DNA of 64,000 nucleotides from Streptomyces sp. NBC_01283 (GTDB taxonomy: Bacteria > Actinomycetota > Actinomycetes > Streptomycetales > Streptomycetaceae). This document shows, piece by piece, positions 35,027-44,107 of the stretch. The notes beneath the pieces were generated by a model. It was not told the origin of the DNA. It did no database searches and saw only the letters and a program-made list of their open reading frames with translations. The stretch's first letter is position 1; every line of letters starts with the position of its first letter. The stretch spans positions 7,281,001 to 7,345,000 of the forward strand of contig NZ_CP108430.1 of NCBI RefSeq assembly GCF_041435335.1, given 5' to 3'. Made by a program: the position numbers and the translations under genes.

Positions 35027-35119
35027 AATATCTGGAGCGCAAGACCCCACCGACGAGTGGTCTTCGGGATTTCCGCTGCGGAGACCCTTGACGTGCTCCG
35101 GTGCCGGGACGGTACAACT

Positions 35120-35144
35120 TAAGCGCTTAGAAACTTTGCGCTTA
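35120..35144. promoter_or_regulatory. Palindromic sites 2 and 3 in the same region
   Basis: TAAGCGCTTA (35120-35129) is a perfect 10-base palindrome, followed by the half site GCGCTTA at 35138-35144. The core AAGCGCTT fits the AANCGNTT pattern of LacI-family operators, but no LacI-type gene is in the window. The rest of the 269-base gap holds the two divergent promoters. Confidence 0.55.
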
Positions 35145-35219
35145 CCTGCCCCTTGGCCCGGGTTTCCCCGCCCTCCTGCTCGTCCCCCGTCCCCGCCCTC
35201 TCAGCAGCGGAGTACCCGC

Positions 35220-36599
35220 ATGACGATCGACGCTTCCCCGGACCCAGCGGTCCGGGCCGCCATAGCCGCCCGCTTCGAACGGCTCCCCCTGTGCCGCTGG
35301 CACGTCACCGTCCGGCTCATCGTGGGCGCGGTCACCTTCTTCGAGGCCTTCGACCAGCTCCTGATCGCCTACGCCCTGCCGGAACTGCGACACGAGTGGG
35401 ACCTCAGCACCTCCGCCGCGACGCTGCTGCTCACCGTCGGCTCGATCGGCATGCTGATCGGTGCGCTGCTCTCCGGGCGCCTCGCGGACCGGATCGGCCG
35501 CGTGAAGGTCATCGCGCTGTGCATCGCGCTGTCCAGCGTCGCCAACCTGGCCCTCTCCCTGTCCACGTCGCCCGACGCCTTCATGGCCCTGCGGTTCGTC
35601 CAGGGCCTGGCGATCGGCGGCGAGGTGCCGGTGGCGGCGACGTTCATCGCCGAGATCACCCGCAGCCACCAGCGTGGCCGCTTCGTCCTGCTCTACGAGC
35701 TGGTGTTCCCGGCGGGGCTCACCGTGGGCGCGCTGGTCGCGGCCTGGGTGGTGCCGATCATGGGCTGGCGCTGGATGTACGTCCTCGCCGCGGTGCCCGG
35801 TCTGCTCTGCATCCTCGTACAGCGGAAGGTCCCCGAGTCGCCGCGGTGGCTCGCGGACCACGGCAAGGCCGACGAGGCGTCCGAGGTGATGTCCGGCATC
35901 GAGGCGGAGGTCGAGCGGATCACGGGGAAACCCTTGCCGCCCGTTCCCGAGGCGCTTCCCGTCGCGGCTCCCGGAGGGGCCGCATCCGGGCTGCGCGGCC
36001 TGTTCACCGGCCGCTATCGCCGCCGCACCCTCGTGATCGGCGTGCTCTGGTTCACCGGCTACTTCGTCAACTACGGCATCACGTCCTGGCTCCCGACGAT
36101 CTACCAGAACCGCTACGACCTCTCCCTCTCCGACGCGCTCCTCTACTCGACGGTCACGTCCTGCGCGGGCCTCGTCGGCTGCCTCGTGGCCGCGCTCACG
36201 GTCGACCGGGCGGGACGGCGGAAGGTCATCACCGGCTGTCTGGGCGGCGCGGCGGTCATGCTGGTGGCGCTCGCCGCCGTCGGCGCCGACACGCCCGTGC
36301 AGGTCCTGGTGTGGACCTCGCTCGCGGCGGTCTTCTTCTTCGGCTCCAACATCTGCCTGTACCTGTACACGCCGGAGCTCTTCCCGACCCGGATGCGGGC
36401 GCTCGGCAGCAGCATGGGCGGGGCGATGAACCGCCTCGGCGTCATCCTCGGCCCGATCGTGGTGGGCGTCGTATACGCGGGCGGCAACGTCTCCACGGTG
36501 TTCGTGATGCTGGGGGCCGTCGCGCTGGTGGGAGCCGTGGTGGCGGGGATCGGCGCGGAGGAGACGGCGGGGCGCAGGCTGGAGGAGGTCTCGCCGTAG
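35220..36599 (+). CDS. MFS transporter, aromatic acid/sugar symporter type
   Basis: A 459-residue 12-helix permease. Motif A GRLADRIGRVK occurs between helices 2 and 3 and its repeat VDRAGRRKV between helices 8 and 9; PESPRWL and the C-terminal YTPELFPTRMRALG are typical of the sugar porter/aromatic acid:H+ symporter groups. Divergent from the catabolic operon with shared palindromic sites, so it probably imports that pathway's substrate across the cytoplasmic membrane. ATG at 35220 with AGCGGAG upstream; the open frame before it is non-coding. Confidence 0.93.
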   Translation: MTIDASPDPAVRAAIAARFERLPLCRWHVTVRLIVGAVTFFEAFDQLLIAYALPELRHEWDLSTSAATLLLTVGSIGMLIGALLSGRLADRIGRVKVIALCIALSSVANLALSLSTSPDAFMALRFVQGLAIGGEVPVAATFIAEITRSHQRGRFVLLYELVFPAGLTVGALVAAWVVPIMGWRWMYVLAAVPGLLCILVQRKVPESPRWLADHGKADEASEVMSGIEAEVERITGKPLPPVPEALPVAAPGGAASGLRGLFTGRYRRRTLVIGVLWFTGYFVNYGITSWLPTIYQNRYDLSLSDALLYSTVTSCAGLVGCLVAALTVDRAGRRKVITGCLGGAAVMLVALAAVGADTPVQVLVWTSLAAVFFFGSNICLYLYTPELFPTRMRALGSSMGGAMNRLGVILGPIVVGVVYAGGNVSTVFVMLGAVALVGAVVAGIGAEETAGRRLEEVSP

Positions 36600-36612
36600 G
36601 GGCTGGGGATTC

Positions 36613-36633
36613 AGCCCGTCCGGCGTTTGAGGA
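36613..36633. repeat. Dispersed intergenic repeat, copy 1
   Basis: 21 bases starting AGCCCGTCCGGCGTTTGAGG, identical to the copy at 46552-46572. Both are followed by a hairpin with the core GGGGC-GGA-GCCCC. This composite looks like a streptomycete intergenic element placed after genes. Confidence 0.75.
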
Positions 36634-36644
36634 CATCTTGTAGG

Positions 36645-36671
36645 GGGCCCTGGGGCGGAGCCCCAGGGCCC
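36645..36671. terminator. Hairpin between the MFS gene and the flavin reductase gene
   Basis: Perfect 12-bp stem GGGCCCTGGGGC/GCCCCAGGGCCC with loop GGA, between convergent genes. Confidence 0.85.
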
Positions 36672-36681
36672 GCCGTACCCC

Positions 36682-37458
36682 CTACCCGAACCGCTCGATG
36701 CGGATCCGGTCGACCGGCTGGCCCCCGGCCACCAGCAGCCGCGACGCGTGCTCGGCAAACCCGTTCGAGCCGCAGATGTACGCCTCCCAGCCGCCCTCGG
36801 GCTGAGCGGGGCCCAGGAACGGCGCCAGGTGCTCGGCGCTCAGCCGGCCCTGCGTCCGGGTGAGGACGACGGTGGTCTCGTCGCCGTACTCGTCCGCGTA
36901 GATCAGGTCCTCACGCGTACGCGCCGAGACCAGAAGCCGCAGCGGCACCGGACACCCGGCCCCCCGCCAGTGCCGCAGCATCGACATCAGCGGGACCACA
37001 CCGGACCCCGCGCCGAGAAGCAGCGCCGGGCGGTCGCCGGGCCACGCGAAGAACCCCGAGAGCGGACCCCGCACCTCGACCACGTCGCCGACGCGGGCGA
37101 CCGTGTGCAGATGCCCGGACACCTCGCCGCCCGGCACGTGGTCCAGGGTCAGCTCGATCTCGCCGCCCTCCTCGGGAGGAGAGGCGATCGAGTAGTGGCG
37201 CTGGGCCACGTAGCCGTCCGGGGCCGTCAGGCGCAGCATCAGATGCTGGCCCGGCAGGTGCCCCTGCCAGCCGGGCACCTTCAGGCGGAAGGTCGAGACC
37301 GTTCCGGCGGTGTTGTCCCGGCGGACGTCCACCACGGTCGCCCGCTGCCACTCGGACGCCGCGCGATTGCTCACCGCGATCCGCCCCGGCACGGCGAACC
37401 GCGTCGGCGGCACGAAGGTCCCGGCCACGGCCTCAGCCGCTGTTCCTGTCTCAGTCAC
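36682..37458 (-). CDS. FNR-type flavin/NAD oxidoreductase, partner of the molybdoenzyme
   Basis: A 258-residue ferredoxin reductase-like protein with an FAD-binding barrel (RHYSIASPP) and an NAD domain (ALLLGAGSGVVPLMSML, YICGSNGF), but no ferredoxin domain. The GTG at 37458 lies within the end of the molybdoenzyme gene (8-base overlap), which supports a common complex; the frame upstream of it is shadow. It probably delivers electrons to, or accepts them from, the molybdoenzyme. Last gene of the importer operon. Confidence 0.87.
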   Translation of the reverse strand: MTETGTAAEAVAGTFVPPTRFAVPGRIAVSNRAASEWQRATVVDVRRDNTAGTVSTFRLKVPGWQGHLPGQHLMLRLTAPDGYVAQRHYSIASPPEEGGEIELTLDHVPGGEVSGHLHTVARVGDVVEVRGPLSGFFAWPGDRPALLLGAGSGVVPLMSMLRHWRGAGCPVPLRLLVSARTREDLIYADEYGDETTVVLTRTQGRLSAEHLAPFLGPAQPEGGWEAYICGSNGFAEHASRLLVAGGQPVDRIRIERFG

Positions 37459-38068
37459 CGGAGTAACGCTCCTCCCGCCAGGGATTTCCCCGGTGGTGAT
37501 AGCCGTTCTGCTCCCAGAAGCCGGGCTCCTCGTGGTCAAGGAGGCGCAGCCCCGCGATCCACTTCGCGCTCTTCCAGAAGTAGAGGTGCGGGACGATCAG
37601 ACGCGCCGGACCGCCGTGCTCGGGAGGCAGCGGGCCGTCCCCGTACTCCCAGACGATCCACGCCTTGCCGCCCGTCACGTCGGAGAGCGGGAGGTTCGTG
37701 GTGTAGCCGGTGTGCGAGTACGCGACGACGTGCGTGGCCTCCGGGCGCGGCCCGGCGGCGGCCAGGAACGCGTCCAGGCTCGCCCCGCCGAAGCGCACCC
37801 CGAACTTGGACCAGCTGGTCACGCAGTGGATGTCGCCGCGGTACTCGGAAGCGGGCAGCGTGTGCGCCTCGTCCCACGTCCAGGTGTGCGGGGTCGTGAC
37901 GAGCCCGTCCACGCGGAACGTCCAGTCCGCGGCCGTGAGCGAGGGCGTCACCTCGGCGGAGAGGACGGGCCATCCGTCGGCCGCGTCGTACTGCCCGGGA
38001 GGCAGCCGCGGGTCGCGGTCGGCGGCGCGGGCGCGGCCGGTGAAGCCGCGGGTGGGTTCGATGGTCAT
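37451..38068 (-). CDS. Cytoplasmic sulfite oxidase-like molybdopterin protein
   Basis: A 205-residue oxidoreductase with the sulfite oxidase Moco domain. The molybdenum ligand is the Cys in GDIHCVTSWSKFG; GYTTNLPLSDVTGG and GGPARLIVPHLYFWKSAKWI are further family elements. Compared with YedY/MsrP it lacks a Tat signal, and it has no heme or dimer domain. The family has been linked to sulfite or sulfoxide chemistry. It overlaps both the deaminase-like gene upstream (4 bases) and the flavin reductase gene downstream. In this sulfur-nucleoside setting a sulfoxide reductase is conceivable; this is inference. Confidence 0.88.
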   Translation of the reverse strand: MTIEPTRGFTGRARAADRDPRLPPGQYDAADGWPVLSAEVTPSLTAADWTFRVDGLVTTPHTWTWDEAHTLPASEYRGDIHCVTSWSKFGVRFGGASLDAFLAAAGPRPEATHVVAYSHTGYTTNLPLSDVTGGKAWIVWEYGDGPLPPEHGGPARLIVPHLYFWKSAKWIAGLRLLDHEEPGFWEQNGYHHRGNPWREERYSGD

Positions 38069-39489
38069 ACGTTGCTTGCCACTTCGGAGGTGCTTGTGGT
38101 GCCTGTGCTGCTGGTGGTGTCTGTGCTGCTTGCGTTGCTGGTGGAGCCGGGCGCCGCGGAGGCAGCCGCGTCCCGCAGGGCTCGCAGCGCGCGCTGCTCG
38201 TCCAGTGTCTCCAGCGTACGGTCCCGCATCAGGACCCGGCCGTCGACGACCGTGTCCCGCACGTCACTGGACGCGGCGGCGTAGGCCAGCATCGACCACG
38301 GGTCGTGCCGCGGGGTGAGGTGCGGCCGGTCCAGGCCGAGGACGATCAGGTCGGCGCGCTTGCCGGGCTCCAGGGAGCCGAGCTGGCCGCCGAGGCCAAG
38401 AGCCCGGGCCGACTCGATGGTCGCCATGCGCACGGCCTGCTCCGCGCCGACCGCCGTCGGGTCGCCGCCCGCCTTGTGCACGAGCGCCGCGACCTTCACC
38501 GCGCCGAGGAGGTCGAGGGTGTTGGAACTCACCGCGCCGTCGGTGCCGAGGCCTACCGTGACGCCCGCGTCGAGCAGGTCGGGGACGCGGGCGATGCCGC
38601 AGCCCAGCTTCAGGTTCGACACCGGGCAGTGCGCGACGGACGTCCCGGTGCGGGCGATCGTCTCGATCTCCGCGTCCGTGAGGTCGACGGCGTGCGCGAG
38701 CAGCGTGTCCGGGCCGAGCACGCCGAGCGAGTCGAGCAGTTCCACGGGACGCATGCCGTGCTGCTCGGTGACCATCTTCACCTCGCCCGCGTTCTCGGCG
38801 GCGTGGATGTGCAGCAGGGCGCCGTGCTCGCGGGCCAGCGCGCTGATCGCCGCCAGCTGCTCGGGCACGAGGGTGTACGCGGAGTGCGCGAAGACCACCG
38901 GGCGGGTGCCCGGCGCCGGGGCGCGGGCGGCCAGGTCCGCCGCCGCCCAGCCGAGCCGGTCGGCGTAGGGGCGGCCGTCCGGCGGGCCCGGCACGTCCAT
39001 GAACGTGGGGCCGGTCAGCAGGCGCCACCCGGCGTCGCGGGCCACGGCCTCGGCAGCCTCGTGGAACCAGTACATGTCGAGCGCGGTGGTGACCCCGCCG
39101 CGCACGGACTCGGCGATCGCGCCCTGGATGCCCGCCGTCACCGTCTCCGGCGAGAGTCCCTGAGCCTCGGCCGGGATCACGCGGGCCAGGAAGCCCTGGA
39201 GCGTGACGTCGTCGGCGATGCCGCGGAACAGCGTCATCGCGAGGTGGGTGTGCGTGTTGATCAGACCCGGCAGGATGAGACAGTCACGCGCGTCCAGCTC
39301 GTCGGCGGCTTCGTAGGTCGCGCGCAGCCGCTCGGCCGGGCCGACCTCGACGATCCGGCCGTCGCGCACGGCGACGGCGCCGTCCCGCACGACGGTGCCC
39401 GCCGCGTCGACGGTGAGGACGTCGCCGCCGTGGACCAGGAGATCTATGAAGCCGCCCCGGTCCTGGGCCGGCAGGTCAGTGGGGTGCAT
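38065..39489 (-). CDS. Amidohydrolase, probable 5'-methylthioadenosine/S-adenosylhomocysteine deaminase
   Basis: A 474-residue zinc amidohydrolase of the TrzA/ATZ-MTA deaminase group. HTHLAMTLFRG (metal His pair), HIHAAENAGEVK, HCPVSNLKLGCG and GTDGAVSSNTLDL (metal Asp) are arranged as in MtaD. The C-terminal ~35 residues are Ser/Thr-rich low complexity. It would convert methylthioadenosine to methylthioinosine. The neighbouring phosphorylase, importer and mtn genes support this over guanine or atrazine-type substrates, but the family is broad. It is 76 bases after the phosphorylase gene. Confidence 0.85.
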   Translation of the reverse strand: MHPTDLPAQDRGGFIDLLVHGGDVLTVDAAGTVVRDGAVAVRDGRIVEVGPAERLRATYEAADELDARDCLILPGLINTHTHLAMTLFRGIADDVTLQGFLARVIPAEAQGLSPETVTAGIQGAIAESVRGGVTTALDMYWFHEAAEAVARDAGWRLLTGPTFMDVPGPPDGRPYADRLGWAAADLAARAPAPGTRPVVFAHSAYTLVPEQLAAISALAREHGALLHIHAAENAGEVKMVTEQHGMRPVELLDSLGVLGPDTLLAHAVDLTDAEIETIARTGTSVAHCPVSNLKLGCGIARVPDLLDAGVTVGLGTDGAVSSNTLDLLGAVKVAALVHKAGGDPTAVGAEQAVRMATIESARALGLGGQLGSLEPGKRADLIVLGLDRPHLTPRHDPWSMLAYAAASSDVRDTVVDGRVLMRDRTLETLDEQRALRALRDAAASAAPGSTSNASSTDTTSSTGTTSTSEVASNV

Positions 39490-39565
39490 CGGTTCCGTTC
39501 TCCACGAGGTCGTGCGGTGTCTGTCGTACGGGCGCCTGTGCTGCGGAGCCTGTCCCGCGGTGCCT

Positions 39566-40339
39566 TCAGTGCTCCGTCGCGCTCAGCAGGCGCAAAGCGT
39601 CCAAGGTTATCCGGGCGCCCCGGTCGACTCCTTCGGCCACCACGTCGCGGTGCGGGTTGTATCCGCCCGTGGCCTCCTCGTCGACGAGTTCGTCGGCGTT
39701 CGCGCCGTCGACGACGAGCGCGCCGCCCGCCGTGAGGCCGTGCGTGGACGCGAAGACGAGGAGCGCCGAGAGCTCCATCTCGATGGCCGCGATCCCGGCG
39801 GCCGCGTACGCCTCGCCGGGCAGCGGCAGGAAACCCGGCTGGAACGCGGCCCGCGTCCACACCACACCACGGTGGTACGGCGCCTCGGCCGCGCGGGCCG
39901 CCCGCTGGAGCGCGATGACCGCCTCCGGAGTCGCGAACGCCGGGTACTCGGCGGGGATCAGCTGCTGCGTCACGCCGTCGTCGCGTACCGCCGCGTCCGC
40001 GATGACCAGGTCGCCGTCACGGATGCCGGGACGGATCGCGCCCGCCGTGCCCAGCCGCAGGATGGTGGTGACGCCCGCCTCCGCGAGCTCCTGGAAGAGG
40101 AGGATCGCGCCGGGGGCGCCGACGCCGTGCGAGGCGACGACGACCGGGGTGCCCTGCCAGGTGCCGGTGAAGGTGCGGTATTCGCGGTGGTACGACACCT
40201 CCTTCGCGTCCTGGAGCAGGTCCGCGACGGCGGTGGCGCGCGCCGGGTCGCCGACGACGACCGCGTGGGCCGGCAGACCGGTGCGGGGGACACGGGTGAT
40301 GGGCAGCGCGTCGGTGGGCGTACGGGCTTCGGTCGTCAT
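39566..40339 (-). CDS. Nucleoside phosphorylase (PNP/UDP family)
   Basis: A 257-residue phosphorylase: HAVVVGDPARA (phosphate site), ILRLGTAGAIRPGI, and AIEMELSALL (ribose-binding Glu-Met-Glu) are diagnostic for the family, with greatest resemblance to uridine phosphorylase-like members. Next to an MTA-deaminase-like gene and mtnA it may be a methylthioinosine phosphorylase giving methylthioribose-1-phosphate; a general nucleoside phosphorylase is the alternative. The start at 40339 overlaps the permease stop by 4 bases. Confidence 0.87.
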   Translation of the reverse strand: MTTEARTPTDALPITRVPRTGLPAHAVVVGDPARATAVADLLQDAKEVSYHREYRTFTGTWQGTPVVVASHGVGAPGAILLFQELAEAGVTTILRLGTAGAIRPGIRDGDLVIADAAVRDDGVTQQLIPAEYPAFATPEAVIALQRAARAAEAPYHRGVVWTRAAFQPGFLPLPGEAYAAAGIAAIEMELSALLVFASTHGLTAGGALVVDGANADELVDEEATGGYNPHRDVVAEGVDRGARITLDALRLLSATEH

Positions 40340-41232
40340 GAAGATGCTCCTACCAGGGGCTGCTTGCGGCGGCGCCTGCGCGCCGTGGACAGGAAGAGGG
40401 CGGCCAGGGTCACCACGTACGGTGCGGCATCGGTCGCCTGCTGCGGCATGCCGAGCCCCTGGAGGCGGAAGCCGACTGCCTCCGCGATGCCGAAGAGCAG
40501 CCCGGCGAGCAGGACGCCGAGCGGCAGGGCACGGCCCAGCATCACGGCCACCACCGCGATCCAACCACGCCCGGCCGTCATGTTCTCCGAGAACAACGTG
40601 ACGTTGCCGAGGGCGAGTTGGGCGCCCGCGAGACCGCACAGGACGCCCGACGTCAGCACGGCCGCGTACTGGTACTTCGCGGGGCTGACCCCCAGCGTCG
40701 CCGCCGCGTCGGGCGCCTCGCCGACGCCCCGCAGCCGAAGACCCCACGGGTGGCGGGCCAGGAACACCCCGGCCACGGCGACTGCCGCCCACGAGAGGTA
40801 CACGAGCGCGGAGTGTCCGGAGAGGACCGCCCCGGCGAACGGGATGTCGATGCCGTCGAGACCGGCGAGATCCGGATCGGAGAAGGTGCCCTGCACGCCG
40901 AAGACCGTACGCAGCAGGAACCCGGTCAGACCGACCGCGAGGAGGTTGAGCGCGACGCCGAGGACGACGGCGTCCCCGCGCAGACTGATCGTCCCGACGG
41001 CCAGGACCATCGAGTACGCCGCCGAGGCGAGGGCCGCGAACACCACGCCGAGCCAGGCGCTCCCGGTGAACCAGCTGCCCGCGACGCCGCTGAAGCAGCC
41101 GATCAGCATCATGCCTTCGAGGCCGATGTTGAAGACGCCCGCACGCTCGCAGACCGCGCCGCCGAGTGCGGCGAGGAGGATCGGGGTGAGGGCGAGGAGC
41201 GCCGAGTGGAACAGCGCGGAGTCGATGCTCAT
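40336..41232 (-). CDS. BMP-type nucleoside ABC transporter, permease 2
   Basis: A 298-residue permease with about 8-9 membrane segments. ERAGVFNIGLEGMMLIG is the family hallmark of BmpA/NupQ-like nucleoside permeases. The start at 41232 overlaps the stop of permease 1 (ATGA), and the C-terminus ends in an Arg/Lys cluster. Forms the membrane pore with permease 1. Confidence 0.92.
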   Translation of the reverse strand: MSIDSALFHSALLALTPILLAALGGAVCERAGVFNIGLEGMMLIGCFSGVAGSWFTGSAWLGVVFAALASAAYSMVLAVGTISLRGDAVVLGVALNLLAVGLTGFLLRTVFGVQGTFSDPDLAGLDGIDIPFAGAVLSGHSALVYLSWAAVAVAGVFLARHPWGLRLRGVGEAPDAAATLGVSPAKYQYAAVLTSGVLCGLAGAQLALGNVTLFSENMTAGRGWIAVVAVMLGRALPLGVLLAGLLFGIAEAVGFRLQGLGMPQQATDAAPYVVTLAALFLSTARRRRRKQPLVGASS

Positions 41233-42329
41233 CGCACGCTCACTTCCTTCGTTTCGGTGGGCTCCGGCGCGTCGGCGCTCTTCTTCCCGGCCCGCCGCCA
41301 CGTCAGGTTGAGCCGGGCCGCTAGGAAGACGATGACGACGGCCTGGAGGACCTGCGTCAGTTCGCGCGGCACCTCGGTGGTGCGCTCCATGGCGAGCCCG
41401 CCCACTTCGAGGGCCGCGAAGAACAGGGCGGCGAGCACGGTCCCGACCGGCGCGGCGGCGGCCAGGAGCGCGGCCGTGAGGCCGGTCCAGGTGTGCCCGG
41501 CCGCGGTGAGCGACCCGTCGATGAAGCGGTACGGGAAGCTGAGGACACCGATCGCGCCGACCAGACCCGCGACGGCGCCGGAGAGTGCCATGAGCCGCAG
41601 CGTGAGCCGTGGCCTGTCGACCCCCGCGTACGCCGCGAACCGCGGATTGAGCCCCGTCATGCGGATCTCGTAGCCGGTGGCGGTGCGGGCGTCGGCGAAC
41701 ATGAAGACGGCGGCGGCGACGGCCACGAGGAGCAGCCCCACCGTGACGGTCGACGACCCGAAGGCGGGCAGCTCGACCCCGTCGGGCAGCCGCCGCGTCT
41801 GCGGGAGGCTCGACCCGTCCTCCTTCAGCGGGAAGCGCGCGAGGTAGGAGGCGAAGGACATCGCCGGATACCCGAGCAGCAGACTGCTGACGAGGAGCGG
41901 CACCCCGAACCGGTTCTGGCACACGGCGGCGAGCGCCGCGTAGGCCGCGCCTGCCGCCATCCCCGCGAGCAGCGCCGCGACGACGGTGAGGGGCGCGGGC
42001 AGCGGGGAGTAGAGCCCGGTGGCGGCAGCGGCGATCCCGCCGAGCACCAACTGCCCGTCCCCGCCGAGGTTGAGGAGCCCCGCCCGCATGGGGATCGCGA
42101 GCGCGACGGCGAGCCCGATGATGCCGGTCCCGGTGGTGAGCGTGGACCCGATGCCGTCGGGCCCGAGCGCGCCGCTGACCACGGAGCCGTACGCGCCGAT
42201 CGGATCGGCGCCGGTCCCGACGAGGAACAGCGCGCCGACGAGGACGGCGGCGACGACGGAGTGCAGCGCGGGCGCGCGCAGCACGCGCACGGCGATGGCC
42301 CCGGCGGTGCCGGGGGTGTCGGCGGCCAT
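41229..42329 (-). CDS. BMP-type nucleoside ABC transporter, permease 1
   Basis: A 366-residue permease of the NupP-like type with about 9-10 membrane segments; RAGLLNLGGDGQLVLGG corresponds to the NxGxEGQ element of the family, and GYEIRMTGLNPRFAAYAG to the cytoplasmic coupling loop. The start overlaps the ATPase gene stop by one base (TGATG). It pairs with permease 2. Confidence 0.92.
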   Translation of the reverse strand: MAADTPGTAGAIAVRVLRAPALHSVVAAVLVGALFLVGTGADPIGAYGSVVSGALGPDGIGSTLTTGTGIIGLAVALAIPMRAGLLNLGGDGQLVLGGIAAAATGLYSPLPAPLTVVAALLAGMAAGAAYAALAAVCQNRFGVPLLVSSLLLGYPAMSFASYLARFPLKEDGSSLPQTRRLPDGVELPAFGSSTVTVGLLLVAVAAAVFMFADARTATGYEIRMTGLNPRFAAYAGVDRPRLTLRLMALSGAVAGLVGAIGVLSFPYRFIDGSLTAAGHTWTGLTAALLAAAAPVGTVLAALFFAALEVGGLAMERTTEVPRELTQVLQAVVIVFLAARLNLTWRRAGKKSADAPEPTETKEVSVR

Positions 42330-44107
42330 CAGGGTGCCTCCTTCGCGGGGGCGAGACCGTCGCTCCCGCGGGGAGGCGGGACGGCGTCACCGGAATCGGT
42401 CGGCGCTTTCGGAGCCGCGAATCCGGCGGCTCCGTGGGCGGAAGGTGCCGCTTCGGCCGGGGCCGGGACCGCGACTGCGCCCGCGGCGGCGGGTGCTGTC
42501 GGTGCGGCCATCGCCGCGACGTCGGCCGGCGGTCCGGCGTCGGAGCCGTTCGGCGGGCCTGCTGTGCCGGTTTCGGCAGGCGTGGCGTGCGTGGTCGCGC
42601 CGCCCGCCATGGCGAGGCCGAGTGTGCGCTCGTCCGCGTCCGCGCGTGCGTACTCGGCGGCCACCCGGCCCTCGTACATCACCAGGACCCGGTCGGACAG
42701 GCCGCGGATCTCGCTCAGTTCGGCGGAGACCAGGAGGATCGCGTGGCCCGCGTCGCGGTGGGCGATCAGCTGGTCGTGGATCGTCTGGACGGCGCCGATG
42801 TCGACGCCCCGGGTGGGCTGCTCGACGATCAACAGGGGTGATTCATGGGCGAGTTCGCGGCCGATGACCAGCTTCTGGAGGTTGCCGCCGGACAGCGAGC
42901 CCGCCGTGTGGCGGGACGAGGCCGCCTTGATGCCGAAGCGGTCGATCAGGACCCGCGCGTGGTCGCGCAGCCAGGACGGGCGCAGCAGGCCATGCCCCCG
43001 GTGGTGGCCCATCGCGAGGTTCTCCGCGATCGTCGCGGCCGGTGCCGTGCCGACCGCCAGCCGGTCCTCGGGCACGTACGCGAGCCCTGCCGCGCGGCGC
43101 CCGGCCGCCGACGCGTCCGTGATGTCCTGACCGGAGAGCGTGACCCGCCCTGCGGCGACCGGACGCAATCCGGCGATCGCCTCGACGAGTTCGCTCTGGC
43201 CGTTGCCCGCCACTCCCGCGATGCCCACGATCTCGCCCGCGCGGACGGAGAGCGAGACCTCGCGCACCGCGTCCGCCGACAGTGAATCGACAGACAGGGA
43301 CTCGACCGTCAGGACATCGCCGCCCGGCGCACCCGGCGGATGCACACGGTCCAGCTCCACGGCCCGCCCGGTCATCGCCGCCGCGATCGCGTCCGCGCTG
43401 GTGTCGGCGGTCCGCATCCGGTCCGCGACCCGGCCGTCCCTCAGTACCGTCACCGCGTCGCTGCCCTCGATCACCTCGCGCAGCTTGTGGGTGACGAGGA
43501 GGACCGTGCGCCCGTCGTCCGCGAGGGAGCGCAGGACACGGAACAGGCCGTCGGCCTCCGCCGGGGTGAGGACCGCCGTCGGCTCGTCGAGGATCAGCGT
43601 ACGGGCGCCTCGGTAGAGGAGCTTGAGGATCTCCACGCGCTGGCGGACCCCCACCGGCAGGTCCCCGACCTTCGCCGCCGGATCCACCGCGAGCCCGTGC
43701 TCCTCGGCGAGCGCGGCCACCCGCCGCAGCGCCTCCCCCCGGTCCGTCAGACCGAAACGGCGCGGCTCGGCGGCGTACACGACGTTCTCGGCGACCGTGA
43801 ACGACGGGAAGAGCTTGAAGCTCTGGTGCACCATGCCAAGGCCCGCCGCGATCGCCTCACTGGGGTTCGCGAACGTCACCTCGCGCCCGTCGAGCAGGAT
43901 CCGCCCTGCGTCCGGCCGCTGCAGCCCGTACAGGACGGACATCAGCGTCGACTTGCCCGCGCCGTTCTCGCCCATCAGGGCGTGGATCTCGCCCCGCGCG
44001 ACGGTCAGGTCCACCCGGTCGTTGGCGAGGGTGCCGGGGTACTCCTTGGTGATGCCGCGGAGTTCCACCGCGGGGGCGGTGGCGACGGGATCAGGCCGCG
44101 GGGTCAT
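42329..44107 (-). CDS. BMP-type nucleoside ABC transporter, double ATPase
   Basis: A 592-residue protein with two ABC domains. The first has GENGAGKSTLM (Walker A), the signature VGVRQRVEIL and LILDEPTAVL (Walker B). The second has the family-typical weakened Walker A GVAGNGQSELV, then LSGGNLQKLVIG and LLIVEQPTRGVD. The last ~90 residues are a low-complexity Ala/Pro tail unusual for the family. Its start lies 17 bases inside the solute-binding protein gene. It powers uptake of nucleosides. Confidence 0.93.
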   Translation of the reverse strand: MTPRPDPVATAPAVELRGITKEYPGTLANDRVDLTVARGEIHALMGENGAGKSTLMSVLYGLQRPDAGRILLDGREVTFANPSEAIAAGLGMVHQSFKLFPSFTVAENVVYAAEPRRFGLTDRGEALRRVAALAEEHGLAVDPAAKVGDLPVGVRQRVEILKLLYRGARTLILDEPTAVLTPAEADGLFRVLRSLADDGRTVLLVTHKLREVIEGSDAVTVLRDGRVADRMRTADTSADAIAAAMTGRAVELDRVHPPGAPGGDVLTVESLSVDSLSADAVREVSLSVRAGEIVGIAGVAGNGQSELVEAIAGLRPVAAGRVTLSGQDITDASAAGRRAAGLAYVPEDRLAVGTAPAATIAENLAMGHHRGHGLLRPSWLRDHARVLIDRFGIKAASSRHTAGSLSGGNLQKLVIGRELAHESPLLIVEQPTRGVDIGAVQTIHDQLIAHRDAGHAILLVSAELSEIRGLSDRVLVMYEGRVAAEYARADADERTLGLAMAGGATTHATPAETGTAGPPNGSDAGPPADVAAMAAPTAPAAAGAVAVPAPAEAAPSAHGAAGFAAPKAPTDSGDAVPPPRGSDGLAPAKEAP

